The notes under the pieces are model-generated. The model was given only the letters and a program-made list of their open reading frames with translations, was not told the origin of the DNA and made no database searches. Source: Mesorhizobium sp. dw_380 (GTDB lineage: Bacteria; Pseudomonadota; Alphaproteobacteria; Rhizobiales; Rhizobiaceae). From it: 64,000 nucleotides of DNA. The stretch is taken from NCBI RefSeq assembly GCF_018588885.1, contig NZ_JAFFIW010000012.1:1-64000 (forward strand), read 5' to 3'. Positions 26,861 through 36,476 of this stretch are shown piece after piece. Position 1 is the stretch's first letter. Each line of letters begins with the position of its first letter. The translations under genes and the position numbers were made by a program.

Positions 26861-27889
26861 TCAGCTCCTGCCCGGCACCACCAGCACCTTGACCTCGCCC
26901 GGAGCCGGCGGATTGGCGATCACATCAGCCGCCTCTTCGAGCGGCACCTGCCTGGAGATCAGCCGGTCGATCTCGATCGCTCCCGACGCGATCAGCTCGG
27001 CGGCGCGGCGGTGTGTGTAGGGATTGAGGAACGAGCCCAGCACCTTCAGTTCCCGAAACAACAGGTCGAAGGGCTCGAATTCCGCCTTCACGCCTTGCGG
27101 CGTCACGCCGACGATGACGACCGTACCCCCGGCCCTTGCCAGCCGCATCGATTGCTCGACGGTCTCGCGCACACCAGCGCATTCGAACACCACGTCGGCG
27201 CCGCCTGGCACCAGGCCCGCCCGTCCGGCGATGGTATCGATGACATCGGCGGCGGTGGGATCGACCGTCACTGTCGCGCCGAGATCCTGCGCAAGCGCAC
27301 GGCGCGAAGCCTGCCTGGTCGACAGGATGATGGTCGTAGCGCCGGTCAGCCGCGCCAGTTGCACGGTGAGCAGGCCGATCACGCCGCCGCCAAGCACGAC
27401 CACCGAGCTGCCGGGCCTGATCTCGGCCAGATCCACGCCATGCAGGCAACAGCCGAGCGGTTCGCAGAACGCGCCATGCGTCGGCGGCAAGCCGGCGGGC
27501 AGGAGGAAAGCCTGCTTCTGCGGCAGCACGACATAGTCGGCAAAGCCGCCATCGCGATGAATGCCGATGGCATTGAGATTGCGGCAGAGGTTGACCCGGC
27601 CGGCATGGCAATGCGGGCATCGCCCGCAGGCGATGTTGGGATCGCCGGTGACGCGGTCGCCGACCGCAAAGCCGGAGACGGCGTTGCCGACAGCCTCGAT
27701 GATGCCCGAAAATTCATGTCCGGGTGTCACCGGCGGCCTGCACGGGAATTCGCCATGGAACAGATGCCGGTCGGTGCCGCAGACGCCGCAGGCTTCGATC
27801 CGCACCAGAAGCTCATCCGCTCCGGGAACAGGTTTCTCGATCTCGCGCAGAGAGATGCTGCCCACCGCTTCCAGCCGCACCGCTTTCAT
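26861..27889 (-). CDS. Zinc-dependent alcohol/polyol dehydrogenase (MDR family)
   Basis: A 342-residue medium-chain dehydrogenase. The catalytic zinc ligands are visible in CGVCGTDRHLFHG and PGHEFSGIIEAVG; the structural zinc is bound by CGRCPHCHAGRVNLC. The cofactor site is VVVLGGGVIGLLTVQLA. Segments FEPFDLLFRELKVLGSF and DRLISRQVPLEEAADV are typical of the sorbitol/threonine dehydrogenase subgroup. ATG 27889 has a GGAGTG ribosome binding site. The gene lies 13 bases after the dctM stop on the same strand, so it is probably part of the dctQM transcript, acting on the transported substrate (inference). Confidence 0.92.
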   Translation of the reverse strand: MKAVRLEAVGSISLREIEKPVPGADELLVRIEACGVCGTDRHLFHGEFPCRPPVTPGHEFSGIIEAVGNAVSGFAVGDRVTGDPNIACGRCPHCHAGRVNLCRNLNAIGIHRDGGFADYVVLPQKQAFLLPAGLPPTHGAFCEPLGCCLHGVDLAEIRPGSSVVVLGGGVIGLLTVQLARLTGATTIILSTRQASRRALAQDLGATVTVDPTAADVIDTIAGRAGLVPGGADVVFECAGVRETVEQSMRLARAGGTVVIVGVTPQGVKAEFEPFDLLFRELKVLGSFLNPYTHRRAAELIASGAIEIDRLISRQVPLEEAADVIANPPAPGEVKVLVVPGRS

Positions 27890-27902
27890 GGTGTCACTCC
27901 CA

Positions 27903-29693
27903 TCAGTTGAAGCTCGGCGGCTGCGAAAGGTCCGGCTGAGGCGTTGCCGGCTTGGCCGGCGGCGCGTCGCCAAAGCTCGGCGGCTGCGAAAGGTCGGGGG
28001 CGGCGGGACCGGCTGGAGCCGCGCCACCATTGGCCGGTGCTGTGCCGTTGGCCGGCGGTGCACCAAGAGGCGACATGCCAGGCACACCCGGCACCGTGTA
28101 GTCGATCGTGCCGGAATCGATCGCCGTGGCCTTGTAGTGCATCACCATTTGCGGAAAGGCGATGGTCAGGGCAATCATGATCACCTGGATCAGGACGAAG
28201 GGCACGGCGCCCCAGTAGATCTGCCCGGTGGTGACCGGCGCGATCTTCTTGCCGGTGAGGCGGTCGAGATAGGGCACGCGGGCGGCCACCGAGCGCAGGT
28301 AGAACAGCGCGAAGCCAAAGGGCGGGTGCATGAAACTCGTCTGCATGTTGACGCCGAGCAGCACGCCGAACCAGATCAGGTCGATGCCGAGCTTATCGGC
28401 GGCCGGCGCCAGCAGCGGCACGATGATGAAGGCCAGCTCGAAGAAATCGAGGAAGAAGGCGAGGAAGAAGACGAGGATGTTGACGCCGATCAGGAAGCCG
28501 ACTTCGCCGCCCGGCAGAGAGATCAAAAGGTGTTCGACCCAGATGTGGCCGTTGACGCCGTAGAAGGTCAGCGAGAACACCCGCGCGCCGATCAGGATGA
28601 ACAGCACGAAGGACGACAGCCGCGTCGTCGAGGCCAGTGCCTGTTTGACCACGTCCAGCGACAGCCGCCCTTTTGCCGCCGCCATGATCAGTGCGCCGAC
28701 GGAGCCCATGGCGCCGCCCTCCGTGGGCGTGGCGATACCAAGGAAGATGGTGCCCAGCACCAGGAAGATCAGCGCCAGCGGTGGGATCAGCACGATGATC
28801 ACCTGCTGCGCCAGCCTCGACATCATGTTGAAGTTCAGGCGCTGGTCGGCGATCGCCACGGCGTAGATCAGGATCACGCCGACGCAGGCGCCGAGGATGT
28901 CGGCATTGTCGCCATGCGCCGGCTCGAGATAGCGGTATGCCGCATAGGAGATCGCGACCGCCGCCAGCAGCGCCGCCAGCAGCGACAGCACGCCGTGGCC
29001 GAGCGTGCGGGCCTCGAGCGGCAGCGCCGGCATCGAATGCGGCCGGATGATCGACATGACCAGGATGTAGAGCATGTAGAGGCCGGTGAGCACGAGGCCC
29101 GGAATCAGCGCGCCCGCATACATGTCGCCGACCGAGCGGCCGAGCTGGTCGGCTAGCACGATCAGCACCAGCGATGGCGGGATGATCTGGGCGAGCGTAC
29201 CCGACGCCGCGATGACGCCGGACGCCAGCCGGCGGTCATAGCCGTAGCGCAGCATGATCGGCAGCGAGATCAATCCCATGGCGATGACCGATGCCGCCAC
29301 CACGCCGGTCGTGGCGGCAAGCAGGGCGCCAACGAAGATCACGGCATAGGCAAGGCCGCCGCGAATCGGCCCGAACAGCTGGCCGATCGTATCGAGCAGG
29401 TCTTCGGCCATGCCCGATCGTTCAAGCACGATGCCCATGAAGGTGAAGAACGGAATGGCCAGCAGCGTATCGTTCGACATCACCCGGCTGCCGTAGAAAT
29501 TATCCGGCAGTGCGTGCAGAAGCGGCCAGGCGAGGTTGATCGATCCGCCGGAATAGGGCGAGAGCAGCACGCCGATGAAGAAAAACATCAAGCCGTTGGC
29601 GGCCAGCGAAAAGGCGACGGGGTAGCCGATCAGCAGGAAGATGATCAGCGACGCGAACATGATCGGCGCCATGTTCTGGGCGATGAATTCCAT
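27903..29693 (-). CDS. TRAP transporter large permease subunit (DctM family) with proline-rich C-terminal tail
   Basis: A 596-residue integral membrane protein with about a dozen to fourteen hydrophobic helices, including the DctM signatures FTFMGIVLERSGMAEDLLDTIG, VGALLAATTGVVAASVIAMG, GTLAQIIPPSLVLIVLADQ, and LGIATPTEGGAMGSVGAL. After the final helix comes an extension of about 70 residues rich in Pro, Ala and Gly, in which PDLSQPPSF occurs twice. ATG 29693 overlaps the dctQ stop (TGATG), so the two subunits are translationally coupled. With DctQ and a DctP it forms a TRAP transporter driven by an ion gradient. Confidence 0.93.
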   Translation of the reverse strand: MEFIAQNMAPIMFASLIIFLLIGYPVAFSLAANGLMFFFIGVLLSPYSGGSINLAWPLLHALPDNFYGSRVMSNDTLLAIPFFTFMGIVLERSGMAEDLLDTIGQLFGPIRGGLAYAVIFVGALLAATTGVVAASVIAMGLISLPIMLRYGYDRRLASGVIAASGTLAQIIPPSLVLIVLADQLGRSVGDMYAGALIPGLVLTGLYMLYILVMSIIRPHSMPALPLEARTLGHGVLSLLAALLAAVAISYAAYRYLEPAHGDNADILGACVGVILIYAVAIADQRLNFNMMSRLAQQVIIVLIPPLALIFLVLGTIFLGIATPTEGGAMGSVGALIMAAAKGRLSLDVVKQALASTTRLSSFVLFILIGARVFSLTFYGVNGHIWVEHLLISLPGGEVGFLIGVNILVFFLAFFLDFFELAFIIVPLLAPAADKLGIDLIWFGVLLGVNMQTSFMHPPFGFALFYLRSVAARVPYLDRLTGKKIAPVTTGQIYWGAVPFVLIQVIMIALTIAFPQMVMHYKATAIDSGTIDYTVPGVPGMSPLGAPPANGTAPANGGAAPAGPAAPDLSQPPSFGDAPPAKPATPQPDLSQPPSFN

Positions 29694-30277
29694 CACGAGC
29701 GCACCTCGTCGGCCAGTGCCTTCGCTTCGAGTTCGGCCTGCTCATGGGCCGATATGAACGGATTGGGGTCGTCCATCATGCCGCGCATGATGGCGATCTT
29801 CTTGATGATTTCGGAAATCCCCTGCAGCGCGAGCAGGAAAAAGCCAACCAGCAGGATGGCCTTGGCCGGCCAGATGATCAGCCCGCCGGAATTGTTGGAC
29901 ATCTCGCCGCTGCGAAACGACAGCGACACATAGGGAACGAAATAGATCACCATCAGCGTCACGAACGGCATCAGGAACAGGATGTGGCCGAGGAGATCGA
30001 TCCAATGCTGCACGCGGCGTGAAAACAGCCCGTAGACGATATCGATGCGGATATGCTCGTTCTGTTTCAGCGTATAGGCGGCCGCCAGCATGAAGGCGGC
30101 GCCGAACAGATACCATTGCAGCTCCAGCCACGCGTTCGACGAGATATCGAAAATCTTGCGGATGACGGCGTTGGCCGCACTCACCAGGATCGCCAGCAGG
30201 ATCAGCCAGGATACCGATTTTCCGATGAGTTCGTTGGCGCGATCAATGGCCCTGGATAGAGCGAGAAGCCCTGCCAT
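29693..30277 (-). CDS. TRAP transporter small permease subunit (DctQ family)
   Basis: A 194-residue membrane protein with four hydrophobic helices typical of DctQ: SVSWLILLAILVSAANAVIR, LQWYLFGAAFMLAAAYTL, the IDLLGHILFLMPFVTLMVIYF segment, and WPAKAILLVGFFLLALQG. NEHIRIDIVYG is a family segment. The ATG at 30277 has a GGGAGGAATGC ribosome binding site. It is the first gene of the dctQ-dctM-dehydrogenase unit. The matching binding-protein gene is on the other strand downstream. Confidence 0.92.
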   Translation of the reverse strand: MAGLLALSRAIDRANELIGKSVSWLILLAILVSAANAVIRKIFDISSNAWLELQWYLFGAAFMLAAAYTLKQNEHIRIDIVYGLFSRRVQHWIDLLGHILFLMPFVTLMVIYFVPYVSLSFRSGEMSNNSGGLIIWPAKAILLVGFFLLALQGISEIIKKIAIMRGMMDDPNPFISAHEQAELEAKALADEVRS

Positions 30278-30460
30278 GCATTCCTCCCTTTTTCGGAGGC
30301 GTGCCGGCTCCCCTTATTCCGTCACGCCGCTTGGTCCAACCGTATGCCGCGCGTGGACTGACGGGTCAACAAGCATGGAAGCAACAAACAGCATCAAATG
30401 AAAGCAAGCGCCGGAGGCTGACGGTCTGACCCGGCGTCATGCAACCAAAGTCTGATGGGC

Positions 30461-31366
30461 TCAATTGACCTTGCCGGTGTCGCGGCCGGCGCCGATCAGG
30501 ATCAGCATGGCCACCAGGAGCACATACATCCACGCATCGCGCCATTCGACCGGGAAATAGCCGGCCCACAGTGATTCGGCCATGCCGAAGGCGGCGGCGC
30601 CGAGTGCTGCCCGGGGTGGCGAGAGATAGCCGCCGACCGCCGTCACGAACAGGATCTTCAGGCCATAGACGAGGCCGGACCCGAAGCTGACATTGCCGTA
30701 ATAGAGGCTGGCCATAACGCCGGCCAGTGCGGCGCAGAAGCCGCCGAACAGCACCGCACGCCTGAGCACGCCGCGCACGTCGACGCCGCACAGGGCGGCG
30801 GCCCTGGGATCGTCGGAGACGGCGCGCCAGGCCCGGCCGAAGTTGGAGCGGCCAAACACCGAGGTGGCGAGTGCCACCGCCGCCAGCACCACCGCGCAGT
30901 CGAGCACCTGGATCAGCGTCAGCGTCGCCTTGAAGCCGGCGCCTTCGGCGAAAACGATGGGCTGGGCCAGCATCGGCGGCAGCCACAGATCATGTGTGTC
31001 GGCAGCGATGCGGCTTGCTTCAGACAGGACGAGCAGGATGCCGAGGGTCGTCACCACGATGGCATTGGGCGAACGGTCGGCCAACGGTTCGAAGACGCTC
31101 CGCGACAGGACATGGCTGATCAGCGCGGCATAGAGGAATGCCGCGAGGATGCCGAACAGCACCGACGCCAACAGCGTCAGCCACAGCACCTGGTAGCCGA
31201 AGGCGACGCTCAGGATCATCGCCTGGCCGCAGAAGGCGAACAGCGCGCCATAGGCGAGGTTGGTGCGGTGCAGGATGCCGTTGGTCAGCACGTAGCCGAA
31301 GGCGAGCAGCGCATAGAGCGCACCTGAATGCAGCCCGTTCAGCACCTGCTGGAAGAAATAGAGCAT
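30461..31366 (-). CDS. Branched-chain amino acid/urea-type ABC permease (LivH-like), orphan
   Basis: A 301-residue membrane permease with eight or so hydrophobic segments and the LivH-family sequences LNGLHSGALYALLAFGYVLTNGILHRTNLAYG, AIVVTTLGILLVL, FGRAWRAVSDDPRAAALCGVD and FGSGLVYGLKILFVTAVGGYLSPP. This class normally pairs with a LivM permease, two ATPases and a binding protein, none of which lie next to it here. The ATG at 31366 has a GAGGTTTGC site. It is divergent from a CGNR regulator. It may rely on components elsewhere or be a remnant of a dispersed transporter. Confidence 0.87.
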   Translation of the reverse strand: MLYFFQQVLNGLHSGALYALLAFGYVLTNGILHRTNLAYGALFAFCGQAMILSVAFGYQVLWLTLLASVLFGILAAFLYAALISHVLSRSVFEPLADRSPNAIVVTTLGILLVLSEASRIAADTHDLWLPPMLAQPIVFAEGAGFKATLTLIQVLDCAVVLAAVALATSVFGRSNFGRAWRAVSDDPRAAALCGVDVRGVLRRAVLFGGFCAALAGVMASLYYGNVSFGSGLVYGLKILFVTAVGGYLSPPRAALGAAAFGMAESLWAGYFPVEWRDAWMYVLLVAMLILIGAGRDTGKVN

Positions 31367-31506
31367 GCAAACCTCGGATCATGCCGTCCGGAAGCAACGG
31401 TTGTGACGACGACATGTTCAAAAAAGGCCGCGGAGACCGCATCCCTGAGAAGGTTTGCATCCCGGAATCTAACTTGTCAAATGCGATTTATCGGTTAGGT
31501 TTGGGC

Positions 31507-32118
31507 ATGACAGTTGCCTGGACCCCGCACCGCTTCACTGGCGGCATGCTCGCGCTCGACACGGCGAACACCGTCGTGCTGCGCGGCGATCCGCAGCGCA
31601 CGTTCGACCGTTTCGACGATGTGGCCGAAATCGCCCGCTTCGCCGATGCGGCGAGCGGCTTTCGGGCCGCCGAGCTCGGTGACAGGCGGCTGGAGGTATC
31701 CTCGCCTGAGGCAATCGCGCCCGTCGTGCTGTCGATCCGCGAGGCGACCGACCGGCTGTTTCGCGGCGCGGTGTCGAAAGGCGCGGTCGCCACCGCCGAC
31801 CTGCCCGAATTCCTGCGGGCCTGCGCCCAGGGCCTGGCCGGCAGCCGGACGGAGATCGGCGCGCCGGGAAGGCCGTTCGGTGATCCCGCGAGGCCGATCG
31901 CCTTCGAGGCGGCGCTCGCGGTCTCGGCGCTTTCGCTGCTGCGCGACGACACCGTGGCGAGGCTCAGGATCTGCCCCAACTGCACCTGGCTGTTCGTCGA
32001 CAGAAGCCGCAATTCCAGCCGTCTTTGGTGCGATATGGCGGTGTGCGGCAACCGGCAGAAGGCAAGTCGTCACTATCGCCGCCGCCGTTTGGCGGCCCAT
32101 GAGGTCAAGGATGCCTAG
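31507..32118 (+). CDS. CGNR zinc-finger (ABATE-domain) transcriptional regulator
   Basis: A 203-residue protein with the N-terminal ABATE-like stress domain (GGMLALDTANTVVLRG) and a C-terminal zinc finger, seen as RICPNCTWLFVDRSRNSSRLWCDMAVCGNRQKASRHYRRRR, which includes the CGNR signature. Such proteins regulate transcription. ATG 31507 is chosen because the family domain starts there; upstream frames run through the divergent permease's promoter. Its end overlaps the next gene by eight bases. The divergent LivH-like permease is a likely target. Confidence 0.87.
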   Translation: MTVAWTPHRFTGGMLALDTANTVVLRGDPQRTFDRFDDVAEIARFADAASGFRAAELGDRRLEVSSPEAIAPVVLSIREATDRLFRGAVSKGAVATADLPEFLRACAQGLAGSRTEIGAPGRPFGDPARPIAFEAALAVSALSLLRDDTVARLRICPNCTWLFVDRSRNSSRLWCDMAVCGNRQKASRHYRRRRLAAHEVKDA

Positions 32119-32647
32119 AGGATTTTCCCGTTCGGTGGTCGCCGGCGCCATGCTGATTGCCGCCGTCGCGCTCGGCGCCTGTCGCGACACCGGCAGGGGT
32201 GAAGGCAAGCTGTTCGAGGTTTCCGGCAAGATATTCGTCTTCAACTACCGCCTGGCCCGGGCGACCTATGTCGTGACGCTTCGGCCCTTACAGCCGATGG
32301 GCGAGGGGCAGGTGGCGGTTGCCAGCTTCCAGAATCCCGCCGGCGGGGCGCCTTTGGTGGTCGAGCAGAAGGTCTGGCCGAAGCTCGACAAGGTCAGCCT
32401 GGAGAGCCCGGCGCTGACCTGTATCGTCAAGAACAAGCCCTATGCCATCGCCATCAGCATCAAGGGCCCCGACGGTGCGATCCTGCAGAAGATCGACACC
32501 ACGCTGATGTCGACGGAGGATCAGTCGATCCTGCCCGATCGGCCGCTGGTCATCGACCAGCTCTATACGGCCAATCCAGACCTCGCCGGCCATCCCGACG
32601 GCAAGCTGCCGGGTGAGCCGAAGCCGGACTGCTCGAAAGCCGGCTGA
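32111..32647 (+). CDS. Putative lipoprotein of unknown function
   Basis: A 178-residue protein with a lipoprotein-type N-terminus: hydrophobic AMLIAAVALGAC ending in a lipobox with Cys at about residue 24. The mature part has many beta-strand-like stretches and two further cysteines. I recognise no family. The start lies eight bases inside the CGNR gene, so they are translationally overlapped and probably co-transcribed. The start ATG is supported by the signal sequence; the alternative longer frame is an overlap with the previous gene and is not used. Confidence 0.75.
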   Translation: MPRGFSRSVVAGAMLIAAVALGACRDTGRGEGKLFEVSGKIFVFNYRLARATYVVTLRPLQPMGEGQVAVASFQNPAGGAPLVVEQKVWPKLDKVSLESPALTCIVKNKPYAIAISIKGPDGAILQKIDTTLMSTEDQSILPDRPLVIDQLYTANPDLAGHPDGKLPGEPKPDCSKAG

Positions 32648-32865
32648 CACCTGCCGACGGGTATCGATTTCGGCTGGAATTTTCGTGCGCCGTTGCACTG
32701 TCGGTGCGCGGTTTCGTGCGCGGTCCAGCGCCCGCCGGTCCGTTTGTTGCGCGTTGCCTGGTCCCTTCGATTTTGTTTGACCTGCCTTGCAAGGGAAGAA
32801 AGGATGCGTCATCCGATCCCGACGTTGGCTGCTGCCCTGCGCGGCCTTCGCAGAGGAAATGCCTG

Positions 32866-35800
32866 ATGACGCTGCATGATGTCGCGCTCGACGACAAGTT
32901 CGATCTTGGAAAGGAGCGCATCTTCCTGTCCGGAGCGCAGGCGGTCATCCGCATGCTCCTGATGCAGCGCGAGCGGGATCGTCGCGCGGGCTTGAATACG
33001 GCCGGCTTCGTCTCCGGCTATCGCGGCTCGCCGCTTGGCGGCCTCGACATGCAGCTGTGGAAGGCGAAGAAGCAGCTCGCCGGGGCCGACATCGTCTTCC
33101 AGCCCGGCCTCAACGAGGAGCTTGCCGCCACCGCCTGCTGGGGATCGCAGCAGACGGAACTGCTGGGCGAGGGCACCCATGACGGTGTCTTTTCGGTCTG
33201 GTACGGCAAGGGTCCGGGCGTCGATCGTTCGGGAGACGTGTTCCGCCACGCCAATCTCGCCGGCTCGTCGAAGCATGGCGGTGTGCTTGCGCTCATGGGC
33301 GACGACCATATGGCCGAATCCTCGACCAATGCGCACGCCACCGAATTCCTCTTCGTCGACACCATGGTGCCGATCCTCAACCCGGCCGGTGTCCAGGAGA
33401 TCATCGACTACGGCCTGTACGGCTTTGCCATGTCGCGTTTCGCCGGCACCTGGGCGGCGATCAAATGCGTCAAGGACAACATCGAATCGACGGCCTCGGT
33501 CGATGCCTCGCTCGAACGGCTCAACATCGTCGTGCCGGAATTCGACATGCCGCCGGGCGGCCTCAACATCCGCCACGAGATCGACATGCTCGGCCAGGAG
33601 GAGCGGCTGCACGAGTACAAGCGTGCCGCGGCCTCGGCCTTCATCCACGCCAACGGGCTGAACCGCATCGTCTATTCGGGCGGCCGCACCCCGAAGATCG
33701 GCATCATCACGCTGGGCAAGAGCTATCTCGATGTCCGCCAGGCGCTGGAGGATATCGGCGTCGACGAGGCGGCCGCCAACCGCATCGGCGTGCGGCTGTT
33801 CAAGGTCGGCTGCCCTTGGCCGCTCGACCTGCATCACATCGCCGACTTTGCCCGCGGCCTCGACACCATCGTCGTCGTCGAGGAGAAGCGCTCGCTGATC
33901 GAGGTACAGCTGCGCGAAAGCCTCTACGGCACCGCCACGCAGCCGGTCATCGTCGGCAAGAAGGACGAGCGCGGCGATTGGCTGTTCCCGGCCAAGGGCG
34001 CGCTCGACCCCAACGAGATCGCGATTGCCCTTGGCGAGAGGATCCTCAAAACCATCGGTCCGTCGGAGGAGATCTCGGCGCGGGTGGGCAAGCTGCGCCA
34101 GTTCCAGGCGATGCTGGCGGACGCCACCGACATCGGTTCGCGCACGCCCTTCTTCTGTTCCGGCTGTCCCCACAATTCCTCGACCAAGGTGCCGGATGGC
34201 TCGATCGCCGGCGCCGGCATAGGCTGCCATTTCATGGCTCTGTGGATGGACCGCAACACCCTCGGCTTCACCGCCATGGGCGGCGAAGGCGCGCAATGGG
34301 TCGGCCAGGCGCCATTCTCGAAGCGCGGCCACATCTTCCAGAATCTCGGTGACGGCACGTACAACCACTCCGGCACGCTGGCGATCCGGTTCGCGCTGTC
34401 GAGCGAGGCCAACATCACCTACAAGATCCTCTACAACGACGCCGTGGCCATGACCGGCGGCCAGCCGCATGAGGGCGGCCTCACCGTCGACATGATCGCC
34501 AGGCAGGTGCGGGCGGAGGGTGTCGACCGCATCGCCATCGTCACCGATGAGCCGGATAAATATGCAGGGAAGGTCGAATTCCCGGCCGGCGCCACCATCC
34601 ACCACCGCGACGACCTCGATCTCGTCCAGCGCGAGCTGCGCGACGTCACGAGCGTCTCGATCCTGCTCTATGACCAGACTTGCGCCGCCGAAAAACGCCG
34701 GCGCCGCAAGCGCGGTACCTTTCCCGATCCCGACAAGCGCGTCTTCATCAACGAGCTGGTCTGCGAAGGCTGCGGCGATTGCGGCGTGCAGTCGAACTGC
34801 GTCTCCATCCAGCCTGTCGAAACCGAATTCGGCCGCAAGCGCAAGATCGACCAGTCGAGCTGCAACAAGGATTTCTCCTGCGTCAACGGCTTCTGCCCCT
34901 CCTTCGTCACCGTGCACGGCGCCAAGATCCGCAAGGCCGAGGGCCTGGCCGGCAAGTCCGATCCTCTCGACGGCGTGCCGACACCAGCCGAATTCCCGCT
35001 GGGCACTGAGGGCTGGGCGGCGATCATCGACGGCGTCGGCGGCACCGGCGTCGTCACCGTCGGCGCCGTGCTCGGCATGGCAGCCCATCTCGAGGACAAG
35101 GGCTGCGGCATGATCGACATGGCCGGCCTTGCCCAGAAGGGCGGCTCGGTGTTCACCCATGTCCGCATCGCCCGCACCCCGGACGACATCCATGCCATCC
35201 GTGTTTCTGCAGGGAAGGCCGATCTCGTGCTTGGCTGCGATCTCGTCGTCTCGGGGGCCAAGAAGGTGCTGACCGCGGTGCGCGAGGGCCATACCATTTT
35301 CCTCGCCAACACCGCCGAGATCATGCCCGGCGAGTTTGCCCGCTCGGCCGATTTCTCATTGCCGGTCGAGCGTCTGAAGAAGGCGATCCGCGCCGCTGCC
35401 GGCGACAAGGCGCATTTCTTCGACGCCACCCGCACCGCCACCGCTTTGTTCGGCAATTCGCTCGGCGCCAACATGTTCATGCTCGGCTTTGCCTTCCAGC
35501 ACGGTGGCCTGCCGCTTTCGGCCGAGGCTGTTGAAAAGGCTATAGAATTGAACGGCGAAGCAGTGGCGATGAACATTTCCGCCTTTCGCTGGGGCCGCCG
35601 CGCGGCGCACCAGCCGGATTTCGTACGCGGCCTCGTCGCCCAGCCGGGCAAGGCGGGACAGGCCGCCCCGGTCACGCAGACGCTGGACGAGATCATCGCC
35701 CGCCGCATCGCCTTCCTGACCGCCTACCAGAACGCCGCCTACGGCAAGCGCTATGCCGACAGGCTGGCGCTGCTGCGCGCTGCCGAAACGAAGGCCATTC

Positions 35801-36342
35801 CCGGCTCGACCTCGGTGACCGAGGCGGTGGCGAGAAACCTGTTCAAGCTGATGGCCATCAAGGACGAATATGAGGTGGCGCGGCTCTATACCGACGGCTC
35901 CTTCGCCGCCGAACTTGGCAAGCAGTTCCAGAGCTACGAGAAACTCGAATTCCATCTCGCGCCGCCGATCATGGGGCGTCGCGGCAATGACGGCAAACCG
36001 AGGAAATCGAGCTTCGGCCCCTGGATGATGAAGGGTTTTCGCCTGCTGGCGGCCATGAAGCGCCTGCGCGGCACCGCCTTCGACCTGTTCGGCTACACCG
36101 CCGAACGACGCATGGAACGGCAGCTTTTGGCACAATATGAGGGCGATCTTGAGCTTGTCGCCAAGTCGCTTACACCAGAAAAGGCCGATGCGGCGATCGC
36201 TCTCGTCTCGGTCCCTGCGCTCATCCGTGGCTACGGCCATGTCCGGCAGGCCAGCGCCGAAACAGCCGCGGGCGAGCGCCAAAGACTGCTCGAACGCCTG
36301 TCGGCGGCGCCGACGCTGCTCGAACTTCGGGCCGCCGAGTGA
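32866..36342 (+). CDS. Fused indolepyruvate/2-oxoacid:ferredoxin oxidoreductase
   Basis: A 1158-residue single-chain 2-oxoacid oxidoreductase combining IorA- and IorB-like parts. The N-terminal thiamine-pyrophosphate half has GFVSGYRGSPLGGLD and, near residue 494, NLGDGTYNHSG (TPP/Mg site). Near 631-650 lie the iron-sulfur cysteines, CEGCGDCGVQSNC. The C-terminal gamma-type domain begins GVGGTGVVTVGAVLGMAA and includes DMAGLAQKGGSVFTH. It would convert arylpyruvates such as indolepyruvate to acyl-CoA with a ferredoxin acceptor. The start ATG at 32866 follows an AGAGGA site, and the earlier frame start is not conserved. It is a single-gene unit. Confidence 0.95.
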   Translation: MTLHDVALDDKFDLGKERIFLSGAQAVIRMLLMQRERDRRAGLNTAGFVSGYRGSPLGGLDMQLWKAKKQLAGADIVFQPGLNEELAATACWGSQQTELLGEGTHDGVFSVWYGKGPGVDRSGDVFRHANLAGSSKHGGVLALMGDDHMAESSTNAHATEFLFVDTMVPILNPAGVQEIIDYGLYGFAMSRFAGTWAAIKCVKDNIESTASVDASLERLNIVVPEFDMPPGGLNIRHEIDMLGQEERLHEYKRAAASAFIHANGLNRIVYSGGRTPKIGIITLGKSYLDVRQALEDIGVDEAAANRIGVRLFKVGCPWPLDLHHIADFARGLDTIVVVEEKRSLIEVQLRESLYGTATQPVIVGKKDERGDWLFPAKGALDPNEIAIALGERILKTIGPSEEISARVGKLRQFQAMLADATDIGSRTPFFCSGCPHNSSTKVPDGSIAGAGIGCHFMALWMDRNTLGFTAMGGEGAQWVGQAPFSKRGHIFQNLGDGTYNHSGTLAIRFALSSEANITYKILYNDAVAMTGGQPHEGGLTVDMIARQVRAEGVDRIAIVTDEPDKYAGKVEFPAGATIHHRDDLDLVQRELRDVTSVSILLYDQTCAAEKRRRRKRGTFPDPDKRVFINELVCEGCGDCGVQSNCVSIQPVETEFGRKRKIDQSSCNKDFSCVNGFCPSFVTVHGAKIRKAEGLAGKSDPLDGVPTPAEFPLGTEGWAAIIDGVGGTGVVTVGAVLGMAAHLEDKGCGMIDMAGLAQKGGSVFTHVRIARTPDDIHAIRVSAGKADLVLGCDLVVSGAKKVLTAVREGHTIFLANTAEIMPGEFARSADFSLPVERLKKAIRAAAGDKAHFFDATRTATALFGNSLGANMFMLGFAFQHGGLPLSAEAVEKAIELNGEAVAMNISAFRWGRRAAHQPDFVRGLVAQPGKAGQAAPVTQTLDEIIARRIAFLTAYQNAAYGKRYADRLALLRAAETKAIPGSTSVTEAVARNLFKLMAIKDEYEVARLYTDGSFAAELGKQFQSYEKLEFHLAPPIMGRRGNDGKPRKSSFGPWMMKGFRLLAAMKRLRGTAFDLFGYTAERRMERQLLAQYEGDLELVAKSLTPEKADAAIALVSVPALIRGYGHVRQASAETAAGERQRLLERLSAAPTLLELRAAE

Positions 36343-36476
36343 GGCCTTGTTTACCTGAAACTCGGTTTCCCGGTCTGTCCTGCCTGTTCGCGCCTTCGGC
36401 AAACGAGCCAAAACCGCTGTTCTAAGCCTTTCTTAAGGCGGATGTGGGATGACGAGGCCTAGCGTTGGGCCGACGA

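Noticed and set aside
32809..35292. An 827-codon open frame on the minus strand opposite the ferredoxin oxidoreductase
   Set aside because: The plus-strand gene has clear TPP and iron-sulfur motifs throughout; the antisense frame is a by-product of high GC third positions.
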